Origin: JACQFZ01 sp045810625
Lineage (GTDB): Bacteria > Pseudomonadota > Gammaproteobacteria > Acidiferrobacterales > Sulfurifustaceae
NCBI GenBank assembly: GCA_045810625.1
Contig: JBJMVQ010000042.1
Location: 1 to 44,098, forward strand
Reading direction: 5' to 3'
DNA: 44,098 nt
Positions 7,293-14,785 of the stretch are shown here, piece by piece. Positions within the stretch are counted from its first letter, which is position 1. Each line of letters opens with the position of its first letter. Below the pieces are notes generated by a model that saw nothing but the letters and a program-made list of their open reading frames with translations, was not told the DNA's origin and ran no database searches. A program made the position numbers and the translations under genes.

Positions 7293-8144
7293 GTGCGTAT
7301 CAGCGCAAAAGAATTCAGAGCGTGGGACCACAAATGCATCACGCTGCTCGGTATGTCGGGGGTGGGCAAGACGCGCCTCGCGCAGCGGCTGCGCCGGCAC
7401 CAGTGGTTCCATTACTCGGGCGACTATCGGATCGGCACGCGCTATCTCGACGAGCCGATCCTCGACAACATCAAGGCGCAGGCGATGCAGATTCCGGTGC
7501 TGCGCGACCTGCTGCGGTCGGACTCGATCTACATCAGCAACAACATCACGGTCGACAATCTGCATCCGGTGTCGAGCTTTCTCGGCAAGCTCGGTAATCC
7601 GGAGCGCGGCGGCCTCGGGCTGCGCGAGTTCAAGCGCCGGCAGAATCTGCACCGGGAGGCGGAAATCGCGGCGATGAAAGACGTGCCGGAATTCGTCCGC
7701 AAGGCGCAGGAGATCTACGGCTACCGCCATTTCGTCAACGACGCCGGCGGCAGCGTGTGCGAGCTCGACGATCCGGGCGTGCTGCAGGTGCTCGCGGAGC
7801 ACACGCTCATCCTTTATATAAAGGCAACCGCCGACGACGAGCGCGCGCTCATTCGTCGCGCCGAAGAGAACCCGAAACCGCTTTACTATCGCGACGCGTT
7901 CCTCGACGAGCAGCTCGCCATCTATTTGCGCGAGCAGCGCCTCGAATACGTCGCGCAGATCGAGCCGGATCATTTCGTGCGCTGGATGTTTCCGCGACTG
8001 TTTCGCGCCCGCCTGCCGCGCTACGAAACGATTGCCGAGAAATACGGCTACACGATCACGACGGCCGAGCTCGCGCAGGTCGAGGACGAAAGCGGTTTTC
8101 TGCAACTGATCGAGCGGACGCTCGAGCGGCAGCCGGCGAGGTGA
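7293..8144 (+). CDS. P-loop ATPase/kinase-like protein linked to metA
   Basis: This 283-aa cytosolic protein has an N-terminal Walker A GMSGVGKT at residues 20-27 followed by a helix (RLAQRLRRHQW), as in small-molecule kinases. Later segments include YGYRHFVNDAGGSVCELDD, a hydrophobic strand LILYIKAT, and a C-terminal helical part. No standard Walker B is obvious. I do not recognise a characterised family. The start is GTG at 7293; a TACAAT at 7258-7263 may be the -10. It ends 3 nt before metA, whose ribosome site (GAGG) lies inside this gene, so the two are translationally coupled. A role tied to methionine biosynthesis or substrate activation is inference only. Confidence 0.8.
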   Translation: MRISAKEFRAWDHKCITLLGMSGVGKTRLAQRLRRHQWFHYSGDYRIGTRYLDEPILDNIKAQAMQIPVLRDLLRSDSIYISNNITVDNLHPVSSFLGKLGNPERGGLGLREFKRRQNLHREAEIAAMKDVPEFVRKAQEIYGYRHFVNDAGGSVCELDDPGVLQVLAEHTLILYIKATADDERALIRRAEENPKPLYYRDAFLDEQLAIYLREQRLEYVAQIEPDHFVRWMFPRLFRARLPRYETIAEKYGYTITTAELAQVEDESGFLQLIERTLERQPAR

Positions 8145-8147
8145 CCC

Positions 8148-9212
8148 ATGCCGTTGGTCGCTAATTCCGATCTTCCGACCTTCGACGCGCTGCGCCGTTC
8201 CGGCGAGACGGTGCTGCGCCGCGAAGTGGCGCTCAAGCAGGACATCCGCGAGCTGCACGTCGGGCTGCTCAACATGATGCCGGACTCGGCGCTCGCCGCG
8301 ACCGAGCGGCAGTTCTTCCGCCTGATCGGTCAGTCGAATCAGATCGCGCAGTTCTACGTGCACCCGTTCTCATTCAAGGAATTGCCGCGAAGCGCGGAGG
8401 CGCAAGCGTATATCGCGCGCCACTACGAGAGCTTCGAGGCGATCAAGGCGCAGGGATTGGATGCGCTCATCATCACCGGCGCCAAGCCGCCGCGCAGCGA
8501 TTTGTCGCTCGAGCCGTTCTGGCGGCCCCTGATCGAGGTCATCGATTGGGCGTGCGAGAACGTCACCTCGACGCTGTGCTCCTGTCTCGCGAGCCACGCG
8601 GTGCTGCAATTCCGCTACGCTCAACAGCGCCGCCCGCTCGGCTTCAAGCGCTGGGGCGTGTACTCGCACCAAGTCGTCGACCGCCGTCATCCGCTGGTGG
8701 CCGACGTGAACACGCGCTTCGACGTGCCCCACTCGCGCTTCTACGATATCTCGCGCGCGCAATTCGAGGAGGCCGGGCTGCACATTCTCGTCGAGAGCGA
8801 AGTCGCCGGCGTGCACCTCGCCGTGAGCGAAGACGGCTTTCGCCTGGTGTTCAACCAGGGCCATCCGGAGTACGACACGGTGAGCCTTCTCAAGGAATAC
8901 AAGCGCGAAGTGTCGCGCTTCGCGAACGGCGAGCGGCCGGATTATCCACCGTTTGTGGAGAACTATTTCAGCCAGCAGGCCTGCGCGATTCTCGATGAAC
9001 ATCGCGAGCGCGTGGTCGCGGCACGTGCCCGCGGCAAAGCGGTGGTCGATCTGCCGGAGTCGCTGATCACCCTCGACAACACATGGCACGACACCGCGGA
9101 AGCCGTGATGAACAACTGGATCGGCAAGGTGTATCAGATCACCAATATCGATCGCCGGCTTCCGTTCGCGGCCGGCATCGATCCCACCGACCCGCTGGGG
9201 CTGCACAAGTGA
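8148..9212 (+). CDS. metA: Homoserine O-succinyltransferase/acetyltransferase (MetA)
   Basis: MetA acylates L-homoserine in the first committed step of methionine synthesis. The 354-aa protein keeps the MetA fold: LHVGLLNMMPDSALAATERQF near the start, acyl-enzyme nucleophile Cys146 within STLCSCLASHA, and the His239-x-Glu241 pair in NQGHPEYD. The segment ITGAKPPRSDL, which lines the acyl-CoA pocket, differs from the E. coli TGAPLG and Bacillus TGAPVE versions, so whether it uses succinyl- or acetyl-CoA cannot be read off. The C-terminal region is longer than in E. coli (309 aa). It is coupled to the preceding ATPase gene with 3 nt between them. Confidence 0.88.
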   Translation: MPLVANSDLPTFDALRRSGETVLRREVALKQDIRELHVGLLNMMPDSALAATERQFFRLIGQSNQIAQFYVHPFSFKELPRSAEAQAYIARHYESFEAIKAQGLDALIITGAKPPRSDLSLEPFWRPLIEVIDWACENVTSTLCSCLASHAVLQFRYAQQRRPLGFKRWGVYSHQVVDRRHPLVADVNTRFDVPHSRFYDISRAQFEEAGLHILVESEVAGVHLAVSEDGFRLVFNQGHPEYDTVSLLKEYKREVSRFANGERPDYPPFVENYFSQQACAILDEHRERVVAARARGKAVVDLPESLITLDNTWHDTAEAVMNNWIGKVYQITNIDRRLPFAAGIDPTDPLGLHK

Positions 9213-9279
9213 CGCGCCTACAGGGACGGGCCACGTCGAAAATTAAGTAGCGAACGCTTCATTTTCGGAACGAGCGCAG

Positions 9280-9332
9280 ACATGCGCCGCGCCGAAGCGA
9301 GTTGAAAATCGCCAAGAATGGCGTTTTTCAAC
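9280..9332 (+). repeat. Dispersed hairpin repeat, copy B
   Basis: ACATGCGCCGCGCCG (9280-9294) is identical to copy A. It is followed by AAGCGA and a hairpin at 9301-9332 whose 14-nt arms pair at 13 positions around an AGAA loop. The outer arms match copy A, and the inner arms (CGCCA/TGGCG) replace GTC/GAC while keeping pairing. It lies after metA and before a proline-rich secreted protein gene. Confidence 0.75.
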
Positions 9333-9468
9333 GGACTACCCGTATCGCGGCCGATTCTTTCGCGGGCGGCGCTACAGCCGATACCCGGCAGCGCTTTTCC
9401 GGATTGGCCGGCGGTTCCTCACCGTGTTTCGATGCGGGATACCGGATCGCTCGAAACGAAACCCCTCA

Positions 9469-10044
9469 ATGCGCACGGATGCTCGAACAAACCCGCGGGG
9501 GAGCCGGCAATTTGCCGTGACAGGACGACGCCCGCGAAAGCGCTGCGTCTCCGCTCTCGCCCTACTCCTTTGTCTAGCGCTTCCACTCGCGCAAATTGCG
9601 ACGGCCGCGGAGATCTACGCGCGCGCGATCGGTGCCGAGGACCTGCCGCCCAAACCTCCCGCCACCACGTCGCCGCGAACCGAGACAAAGAGCGTACCGG
9701 ATCTGCCCGCACTCGGAACCGGCGAGAAAGCGACGGAAGCGCGCGCGGAAGGCATGAGCGTCTGGTCGAAAGCGCTGATCGGAATCGTGGTGGTCGGAGC
9801 GATCGCGGCACTCGGAGGTCACGGAGAGGGCAGCGTTAACGCGGGCGCGTCCAGTTCGTCGTCGCCACCTCCTCCCTCAGCGCCGTCGGCGCCTGCACCT
9901 ACGCCGGCACCTACGCCGGCACCTACGCCGGCGCCGGCACCGAGCGGAGGCGACGGCGGGGGCGTGCCACTACCGCCACTACCGCCACTGCCACCACTGC
10001 CTGATACCGGCGATGGTAAAGCGCCCAAAGGCAAGAAGCATTGA
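9469..10044 (+). CDS. Exported proline-rich protein of unknown function
   Basis: A 191-aa product with a signal-type segment (RKRCVSALALLLCLALPL then QIATAAE, residues ~24-48), a middle linker, a second hydrophobic segment (SKALIGIVVVGAIAALGG) and a low-complexity tail of Ser, Pro, Ala-Pro-Thr repeats and Gly ending in KAPKGKKH. It probably anchors in or crosses the inner membrane with the Pro-rich tail in the periplasm. I do not recognise a family. A GTG start at 9424 is an alternative; the ATG at 9469 gives a more normal n-region. The tail includes a 12-bp tandem repeat (9897-9932). Confidence 0.6.
   Translation: MRTDARTNPRGSRQFAVTGRRPRKRCVSALALLLCLALPLAQIATAAEIYARAIGAEDLPPKPPATTSPRTETKSVPDLPALGTGEKATEARAEGMSVWSKALIGIVVVGAIAALGGHGEGSVNAGASSSSSPPPPSAPSAPAPTPAPTPAPTPAPAPSGGDGGGVPLPPLPPLPPLPDTGDGKAPKGKKH
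9897..9932 (+). repeat. Three exact copies of a 12-bp tandem repeat
   Basis: ACCTACGCCGGC is repeated three times exactly and encodes PTPA-type repeats in the proline-rich tail of the exported protein. Units of a multiple of 3 bp can change copy number without a frameshift, so tail length may vary between strains. Confidence 0.85.
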
Positions 10045-10045
10045 A

Positions 10046-11008
10046 TCAGCCGCTGATCAGCGCGCAAAAACTCGCTACGTCCACATTGCCGCCGCTCACG
10101 AGGACGCCGACGCGCTTTCCCGTTACCGCCACCGCCCCGTGCAACACCGCGGCGGCGGCGAGCGCTCCCGTCGGTTCGACGACGATTTTCATCCGCTCCG
10201 CAAGGAAGCGCATCGTATCGGTGAGCTGACGATCGCTCACGGTGACGATGTCGTCGACCGTTTCGCGGATGACAGCAAAGGTGTGCTCGCCGAGATGCAC
10301 CGTGCGCGCGCCGTCGGCGATCGTTTCCGGAACCGGAATCGTGACGATGCACCCCGCGCGCAGCGACTGTTGCCCGTCGTTGCCGGCCTCCGGCTCGACA
10401 CCGATCAGCTTGCACTTCGGCGCAAACGCACGGGCCGCGAGCGCCGAGCCGGCGAGCAGACCGCCGCCCCCGAGACAGACGAAGAGACAATCGAGCGTCC
10501 CGACCTCCTCGAACAGCTCTTTCGCGGCCGTCCCCTGCCCGGCGATGACGTTCGGGTGATCGTAGGGAGGTATCAGCGTGCGGGCTTCATCGATCGCGAT
10601 GCGGCGCGCAATCTCTTCACGATTCTCGGTGAGCCGATCGTAGAAAACGAGCGTGCCGCCGTACTCCCGCGCCGCGGCGATCTTTGCCGCCGGCGCATCG
10701 CGCGGGAGGACGATCGTCGCCGCGACGGACTGCAGGCGCGCCGCGAGCGCGACGGCCTGCCCGTGATTGCCGGAAGAAAACGTCGCGACCCCGCGGCGCT
10801 TTTGCTCGGCGTCGAGCATGGCGATGGCGTTGTAGGCGCCGCGAAACTTGAACGCGCCGGCGCGCTGAAAGTTTTCGCATTTGAAGAAAACGTGCGCACC
10901 CGTCCGGCGATCGGCGGTGCTCGACGTCAACACGGGCGTACGGTGCGCGACGCCGGCGAGCCGTTCGGCGGCGCGCCGGACGTCTTCGTAACTTACACTA
11001 GCGGGCAT
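10046..11008 (-). CDS. PLP-dependent threonine/serine dehydratase family enzyme
   Basis: This 320-aa fold-type II PLP enzyme carries the Schiff-base lysine Lys54 in AGAFKFRGA, the substrate loop TFSSGNHGQA (76-84), and the phosphate-cradle GGGGLLAG at 180-187. It has no C-terminal ACT domain, so it resembles catabolic threonine ammonia-lyase (TdcB-like), serine racemase or hydroxyaspartate dehydratase rather than biosynthetic IlvA. The exact substrate cannot be assigned. It is convergent with the proline-rich protein gene, with one base between the ends. Confidence 0.85.
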   Translation of the reverse strand: MPASVSYEDVRRAAERLAGVAHRTPVLTSSTADRRTGAHVFFKCENFQRAGAFKFRGAYNAIAMLDAEQKRRGVATFSSGNHGQAVALAARLQSVAATIVLPRDAPAAKIAAAREYGGTLVFYDRLTENREEIARRIAIDEARTLIPPYDHPNVIAGQGTAAKELFEEVGTLDCLFVCLGGGGLLAGSALAARAFAPKCKLIGVEPEAGNDGQQSLRAGCIVTIPVPETIADGARTVHLGEHTFAVIRETVDDIVTVSDRQLTDTMRFLAERMKIVVEPTGALAAAAVLHGAVAVTGKRVGVLVSGGNVDVASFCALISG

Positions 11009-11077
11009 TCGCTGCGACGATCACCTATATTTCGAGCATCGCAAGTCTATTCATCTTTCAACCAAAGGGGAACGTCG

Positions 11078-11224
11078 ATGAAAGGTATTGGCACGCTGCT
11101 GCTCGGAATCTGGCTCATCGGCACCGGGCTCCGGGCCGTGGCACACCTGACTTTCGCTTACGACACCGTCATCTACGGCGCGCTCGCGATCGCCGCGGGC
11201 GTCCTGCTTCTCCTGCGACGCTAA
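11078..11224 (+). CDS. Small membrane protein, 48 aa
   Basis: A strong ribosome site AAAGGGG lies about 8 nt before the ATG at 11078. The product has two predicted membrane segments (TLLLGIWLIGTGLRAVAHL and TVIYGALAIAAGVLLLL) and ends in RR. It is a plausible helical-hairpin protein of unknown function, similar in style to many 45-60 aa proteobacterial membrane proteins. Its 3' end overlaps the 3' end of yjdF on the other strand by 56 bp. Confidence 0.65.
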   Translation: MKGIGTLLLGIWLIGTGLRAVAHLTFAYDTVIYGALAIAAGVLLLLRR

Positions 11225-11963
11225 GACTAGCGCCGCCCAACCGCAACAAACGCCGCCAAACGTACGCCGCGCTCTCACCGAGCGGACGGCGGCGCTTGAC
11301 GCGCAGGCTCTCGGCCCATTCGGCCGCGAAATCGCGCTGGAACTTGTAGTTGATCAGCGCGGTGAGCAGCATCACGATCAGCGCGCCGACGCTCGCGAGC
11401 GCCATGTCTTTCTGCGCGTCCCACGGATCGCCTTGCGTCCCGAGGTACGTCGGGCCGACGTCGCCGCCGAAGATCTCCGCCGCTGCCCATTCGAACAACT
11501 CGAACAGCATCGACGTCGACATCGTCAGATCGAGCGGCAGGAAGTAGCCCCAGAAGCCGCGCACATTGGCGATACGCAGAAACACTTCGCGCACCGGGTA
11601 CGCGATCAGCAGCCCATAGGAAAAATGAACCGCGCGGTCGAACTGATTGCGCTCGAATCCGAGCGCCTGATTCAGGCTCAAGCCGAAGCCGGCCTTGAAC
11701 CAGTCGTCGTAAGGAACCGCGGCGTACGTGTAATGCGCGCCGACCTCGTGCAAACACAAGAAGACGAAAATCAGCGTGTACGAAACCCGCGAGAGCGGAA
11801 AGGCGCGGTAGCTTGCCGCGAGCACCACGGCGGCGACGGCGACGAGCGCGTTCTCGAGCGCCCATGCCGGCCGGTCTTGCGGGTGGACGGCCAGCAAGGT
11901 CCACTCCAGCACGAAAACGCCGGCCAGCGTCAGAAGATACCCACGGTAGGGATCGCGCGCCAT
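11169..11963 (-). CDS. yjdF: YjdF/DUF2238 family membrane protein
   Basis: This 264-aa polytopic inner-membrane protein matches DUF2238: VFLCLHEVGAHYTYAAVPYDDWF, described by its conserved His-Glu-x-x-x-His core, then RNQFDRAVHFSYGLL, LFELFEWAAAEIFGGDVG and YLGTQGDPWDAQKDMALA. Several hydrophobic helices alternate with these. Function is unknown. The family is usually about 210 aa; here a basic C-terminal tail (RVKRRRPLGESAAYVW onward) adds about 50 residues and runs antisense over the small membrane protein gene. The ATG at 11963 starts MARDPYRGYLL. It is the last gene of a leftward series marR-DUF924-pdxH-yjdF. Confidence 0.82.
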   Translation of the reverse strand: MARDPYRGYLLTLAGVFVLEWTLLAVHPQDRPAWALENALVAVAAVVLAASYRAFPLSRVSYTLIFVFLCLHEVGAHYTYAAVPYDDWFKAGFGLSLNQALGFERNQFDRAVHFSYGLLIAYPVREVFLRIANVRGFWGYFLPLDLTMSTSMLFELFEWAAAEIFGGDVGPTYLGTQGDPWDAQKDMALASVGALIVMLLTALINYKFQRDFAAEWAESLRVKRRRPLGESAAYVWRRLLRLGGASLSVAGEAGRPRRSRARRR

Positions 11964-12012
11964 AGTTATAGTGAATCGGATTATAGGCGCGGACGCCGGG
12001 GGCGACAGCGAG

Positions 12013-12594
12013 TTACGGCGCGAGCCGAAGGCTACGCCAGTCGCCCTCCTCGCCACGCTCGAAGCGAACGCGTTCGTGCAACCGGTCCTGCCGGTCCTCC
12101 CAGAATTCGATCGCATACGGCCGCACGCGGTAACCGCCCCAATACGGCGGGCGCGGGACGAAGGCGGCGCGGTACTTGTCATCGAGCTGGCGAACGCGCG
12201 TCTCCAGCACGGCGCGGCTCTCGATCGTACGGCTCTGATCCGACGCCCACGCGCCGAGCTGGCTGCCGCGCGGGCGGTTCGCGAAATAGGCGTCCGACTC
12301 TTCCGCGGTCGTTCTCTCGGCCCGCCCCTCGATGCGCACCTGCCACCCGAGCGGGTCCCACCAGAAAGTCAGCGCGACCCACGGATTGCGCGCGATCTCG
12401 ACCGCCTTTTCGCTCTCGTAGTTCGTGTGAAACACGAACCCGCGCGCGTCGAACGAACTGAGGAGCACGATGCGCGCCGAGGGCCGGCCGTCGGGCGCGA
12501 CCGTCGCGAGCGTCATGGCGTTGTGTTTGGGAATGCCCGCCTGCGACGCTTTCGCGAACCACTCGGCGAACCATGCAATCGGATCACTGTGCAT
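12013..12594 (-). CDS. pdxH: Pyridoxamine 5'-phosphate oxidase PdxH
   Basis: PdxH uses FMN and oxygen to oxidise pyridoxine or pyridoxamine 5'-phosphate to PLP. The 193-aa protein has ARIVLLSSFDARGFVFHTNY (FMN phosphate binding), LTFWWDPLGWQVRIEG, RPRGSQLGAWAS, and the C-terminal PPYWGGYRVRPYAIEFWE and RLAP-like end (RSLRLAP). Length is typical (E. coli 218, with a longer N-terminus). The ATG at 12594 begins MHSDPIAWF; longer in-frame readings run into the DUF924 gene. It follows DUF924 by 58 bp on the same strand. Other PLP enzymes lie nearby (10046-11008), but linkage is not proven. Confidence 0.93.
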   Translation of the reverse strand: MHSDPIAWFAEWFAKASQAGIPKHNAMTLATVAPDGRPSARIVLLSSFDARGFVFHTNYESEKAVEIARNPWVALTFWWDPLGWQVRIEGRAERTTAEESDAYFANRPRGSQLGAWASDQSRTIESRAVLETRVRQLDDKYRAAFVPRPPYWGGYRVRPYAIEFWEDRQDRLHERVRFERGEEGDWRSLRLAP

Positions 12595-12652
12595 ACCGGC
12601 TGAATCAAAATCTGATGAGCGGGCGCCTATGCTAACCGCTCGCCGCCCCCGG

Positions 12653-13192
12653 CTAAAAGGAAGAATCGGAAGTTCGAAGAAATTCGATTTCGGCCGGTGT
12701 CGACGGCCGGCCGAGAATCGCGTTCCGATGCGGATAGCGTCCGAAGCGTTCGAGTATCTCCCGATGCTTGATCTCGTATTCCAAGTTCGATTCGAGACCC
12801 GGCTGATCGAAGAGGCGCATCGCGTCGGCGTGAACGAGCAAGGATTCGCTGTGCATGTACGGCAGGTACAGAAAAGCGCGCTTCGCAGGCGGCAGCCGCC
12901 GGTCGGCGCCGCACGCCACCGCTTCCTGCGCAAGGACCAGCGCGACGACGTCGTGTGCGAACGCCGCGGGCGCACCCCGGTAAAGATTGCGCGAGAACTG
13001 ATCGAGCACCAAAATTTCCGCGAGCCGTCCCTCCGCGGTCGCGCGCCAGCCGGCCAGCTCGCCGCGGCCGGCGGCGCCGTGCACCGGCTCGAAGCGCGCC
13101 CGGATCGTCGCATCGAACGCGCTGTCGGCCCGCCACCACTGGTCGGGCACGATGTCCTCGAACCAGAACCGCAGAACTTCGTCCGGATTCAC
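12653..13192 (-). CDS. DUF924 family protein
   Basis: This 179-aa helical protein shows the DUF924 pattern VLRFWFEDIVPDQWW at the start, LDQFSRNLYRGAPAAFAHD in the middle, and YLPYMHSESL and RFGRYPHRNAILGR later. The fold is TPR-like and the biochemical role is unknown. The start is a GTG at 13190-13192 overlapping the stop of the MarR gene (GTGA), so it is translationally coupled and probably under MarR control. Upstream in-frame codons overlap marR and are rejected. Confidence 0.85.
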   Translation of the reverse strand: MNPDEVLRFWFEDIVPDQWWRADSAFDATIRARFEPVHGAAGRGELAGWRATAEGRLAEILVLDQFSRNLYRGAPAAFAHDVVALVLAQEAVACGADRRLPPAKRAFLYLPYMHSESLLVHADAMRLFDQPGLESNLEYEIKHREILERFGRYPHRNAILGRPSTPAEIEFLRTSDSSF

Positions 13193-13635
13193 GTTGGCTT
13201 CACAATCAACCGTTGCATCAGCTCGGCGAGCTGCGCGGTCTCGCCCTCGGAAAGATGGCGCGCGAAATATTCCGTGATCGCCCGCTCGTAGACCGGCCAC
13301 ATCTTCTTCAGCAGTGCCTTGCCTTCGCGGGTAATGGCGACGTGCGCGCCGCGGCGATCTTCTTTGCACGCCTCGCGCCTGACCAGCCCTTCCTGCTCGA
13401 GGCGATCGAGCAGGCGCGAGACGTTGTACTTGCTGAGCAGCACTTTGTCGCCGACCTCGAACTGGCGCAGCCGCCCGTCGTCGGCGCGATTCAGCTCGAT
13501 CAGCACGTCGTACCAGCCGAGCGGCGGCAGCTCCGCCTTTTTCAGATCCGCCTCGACGCGTTCGAGCAGCGTTTGCTGCGCGCGCATCAGGCGCGCCCAG
13601 GCGGCGAGCGTGATCTCGGAAAGCTTCTCGTTCAC
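13189..13635 (-). CDS. MarR family transcriptional regulator
   Basis: This 148-aa winged-helix regulator has a helical N-terminus (WARLMRAQQTLLERVEADL), the DNA-recognition core VLLSKYNVSRLLDRLEQEGLVRR, wing residues CKEDRRGAHVAITREG and C-terminal dimer helices. The start is GTG at 13633-13635. A TAGCAT (13641-13646) with a TTGCAA 17 nt upstream could drive near-leaderless transcription, and that -35 lies inside operator 1. It is divergent from a rhodanese gene and the first gene of a leftward unit with DUF924. The ligand is unknown; with a rhodanese target, a reactive sulfur or electrophile signal is plausible inference. Confidence 0.88.
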   Translation of the reverse strand: MNEKLSEITLAAWARLMRAQQTLLERVEADLKKAELPPLGWYDVLIELNRADDGRLRQFEVGDKVLLSKYNVSRLLDRLEQEGLVRREACKEDRRGAHVAITREGKALLKKMWPVYERAITEYFARHLSEGETAQLAELMQRLIVKPT

Positions 13636-13656
13636 GTCGCCATGCTATCCGCTATT

Positions 13657-13672
13657 GGTTGCACTTGCAACC
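13657..13672. promoter_or_regulatory. MarR operator 1 (inverted repeat)
   Basis: GGTTGCA and TGCAACC arms are separated by CT. The core GTTGCA-NN-TGCAAC is shared with operator 2, with centres 43 bp apart, close to four helical turns. It covers a candidate -35 of marR, consistent with autorepression. Confidence 0.72.
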
Positions 13673-13697
13673 TTCTCCAGGTCGTGCTAGGTTAGTC

Positions 13698-13717
13698 ATA
13701 GTTGCATATGCAACTAT
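13698..13717. promoter_or_regulatory. MarR operator 2 (20-bp perfect palindrome)
   Basis: The two 10-bp arms (ATAGTTGCAT and ATGCAACTAT) form an exact palindrome with the same GTTGCA-NN-TGCAAC core as operator 1. It lies 33 bp before the rhodanese start, placed to control that gene. Confidence 0.75.
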
Positions 13718-13750
13718 TACATGAAACCCACTTTGAAAAGGAGATGCATT

Positions 13751-14098
13751 ATGTTTCGCCACATCACACGTCAGGAAATACAGCAGCACCTCGCCGCCAA
13801 AACTCCGATGACACTCGTCGAAGCGCTGCCCGAAAAGTATTACCGCGACGGGCATCTGCCGGGCGCGATTCAGCTGCCGCACGACCAGGTGCGCCAGCTC
13901 GCCGCCGAGCGGCTCCCGGACAAGAGCGCGTTCGTCGTTGTGTACTGCGCGAACGCCCCCTGCCAGAACTCACGCATTGCCTCGCAGACGCTCGATGCGC
14001 TCGGCTATACCAACGTTGCGGAATACGTCGAAGGTAAGCAGGACTGGGTCGACGCGGGCCTCCCGCTCGAGAAGTCGCCGATCACTCAGGCGGCGTAG
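13751..14098 (+). CDS. Rhodanese-like sulfurtransferase domain protein
   Basis: This 115-aa single rhodanese domain has EALPEKYYRDGHLPGAIQLP (the typical DGHLPGA strand-turn), the active-site strand VVVYCANAPCQNSRIAS with candidate nucleophile Cys in YCANAPC, and YVEGKQDWVDAGLPLE at the end. It likely transfers sulfane sulfur. The start at 13751 is set by an ideal AAGGAG at 13738-13743; an in-frame ATG at 13721 is too far upstream. It is divergent from a MarR regulator with two shared-type operators, so it is probably a regulon member. Confidence 0.85.
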   Translation: MFRHITRQEIQQHLAAKTPMTLVEALPEKYYRDGHLPGAIQLPHDQVRQLAAERLPDKSAFVVVYCANAPCQNSRIASQTLDALGYTNVAEYVEGKQDWVDAGLPLEKSPITQAA

Positions 14099-14104
14099 TG
14101 TTAA

Positions 14105-14129
14105 GGGGCCCGGCGCCGCGCCGGGCCCC
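14105..14129 (+). terminator. GC-rich hairpin after the rhodanese gene
   Basis: Eleven-bp arms (GGGGCCCGGCG and its complement) with a CCG loop begin 6 nt after the stop codon. There is no following T-run, so it may be a weak terminator or a 3' stabilising hairpin. Confidence 0.5.
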
Positions 14130-14210
14130 CTCCCACAGCGATTCGCGCATTCGTTCATCTGCACCGGCGGCGGTGCGGTTGACGTTCGCCTGCATACACG
14201 GAGTTGAAGC

Positions 14211-14571
14211 GTGATCATCGACGAGATCGGAATCAGTGTGACCGATTACGCGAAAAGCAAGCGCTTCTACGGCACGACACTCGCACCGCTGGCGTTGAGC
14301 TGGTAATGGAAGTGGCCGGGTGGGCGCGATTTGGCGCCGAGGGCAAACCGGCGTTCTGGTTCGGACCGGGCGCACCCGCCCGTCGCCTGCACGTCGCTTT
14401 CAGCGCGGCGAACCGCGAACAAGTACCGCGTTTCTACGACGCGGCCTTGGCTGCGGGCGGCAAAGACAACGGCCCGCCGGGAATTCGGGAGATTTATCAC
14501 CCGAACTATTCCGGCGCTTCGTGCTCGATCCGGACGGGAACAACATCGAAGCCGTTTGCCTGAATGAATAG
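14211..14571 (+). pseudogene. VOC/glyoxalase family protein, two frameshifts
   Basis: Three pieces in changing frames rebuild one normal VOC (glyoxalase-like) protein of about 120 aa. From the GTG at 14211 the first frame gives IIDEIGISVTDYAKSKRFY and stops soon after LAPLA. A second frame from about 14292 gives ELVMEVAGWARFGAEGKP, the GPGAPA segment, HVAFSAANREQV and IYHPNYSGA. A third frame from about 14518 gives FVLDPDGNNIEAVCLNE, the usual family C-terminus. Each junction is explained by one missing base (near 14291 and 14517). A GGAG ribosome site precedes the GTG by 7 nt. It is either a decayed gene or carries two sequence errors; intact relatives are usually non-haem or glutathione-type enzymes. 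Confidence 0.85.
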
Positions 14572-14785
14572 CGGAGGCGACCGCCGTCCAAACGGAAATA
14601 TGATTTTTGACGTTTTCGCGCTCGATCTCCGTCCGGAACCTGCAATTTGAAGGTGAGCGGCCGGCACTTCCGGGCTGCCTCAAACGTCCGCACCCAGAGA
14701 CTTCCCGCTAATTCCGGGCATTTTCTTTGCCCTCGCGCACGGTCGTTCGCGTCTATCCTTAATAAAAGTGCTCGGAGGGGGATGT

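Noticed and set aside
7080..8363. 427-codon open frame on the minus strand
   Set aside because: Antisense to the ATPase gene and runs through the hairpin array; no recognisable protein features.
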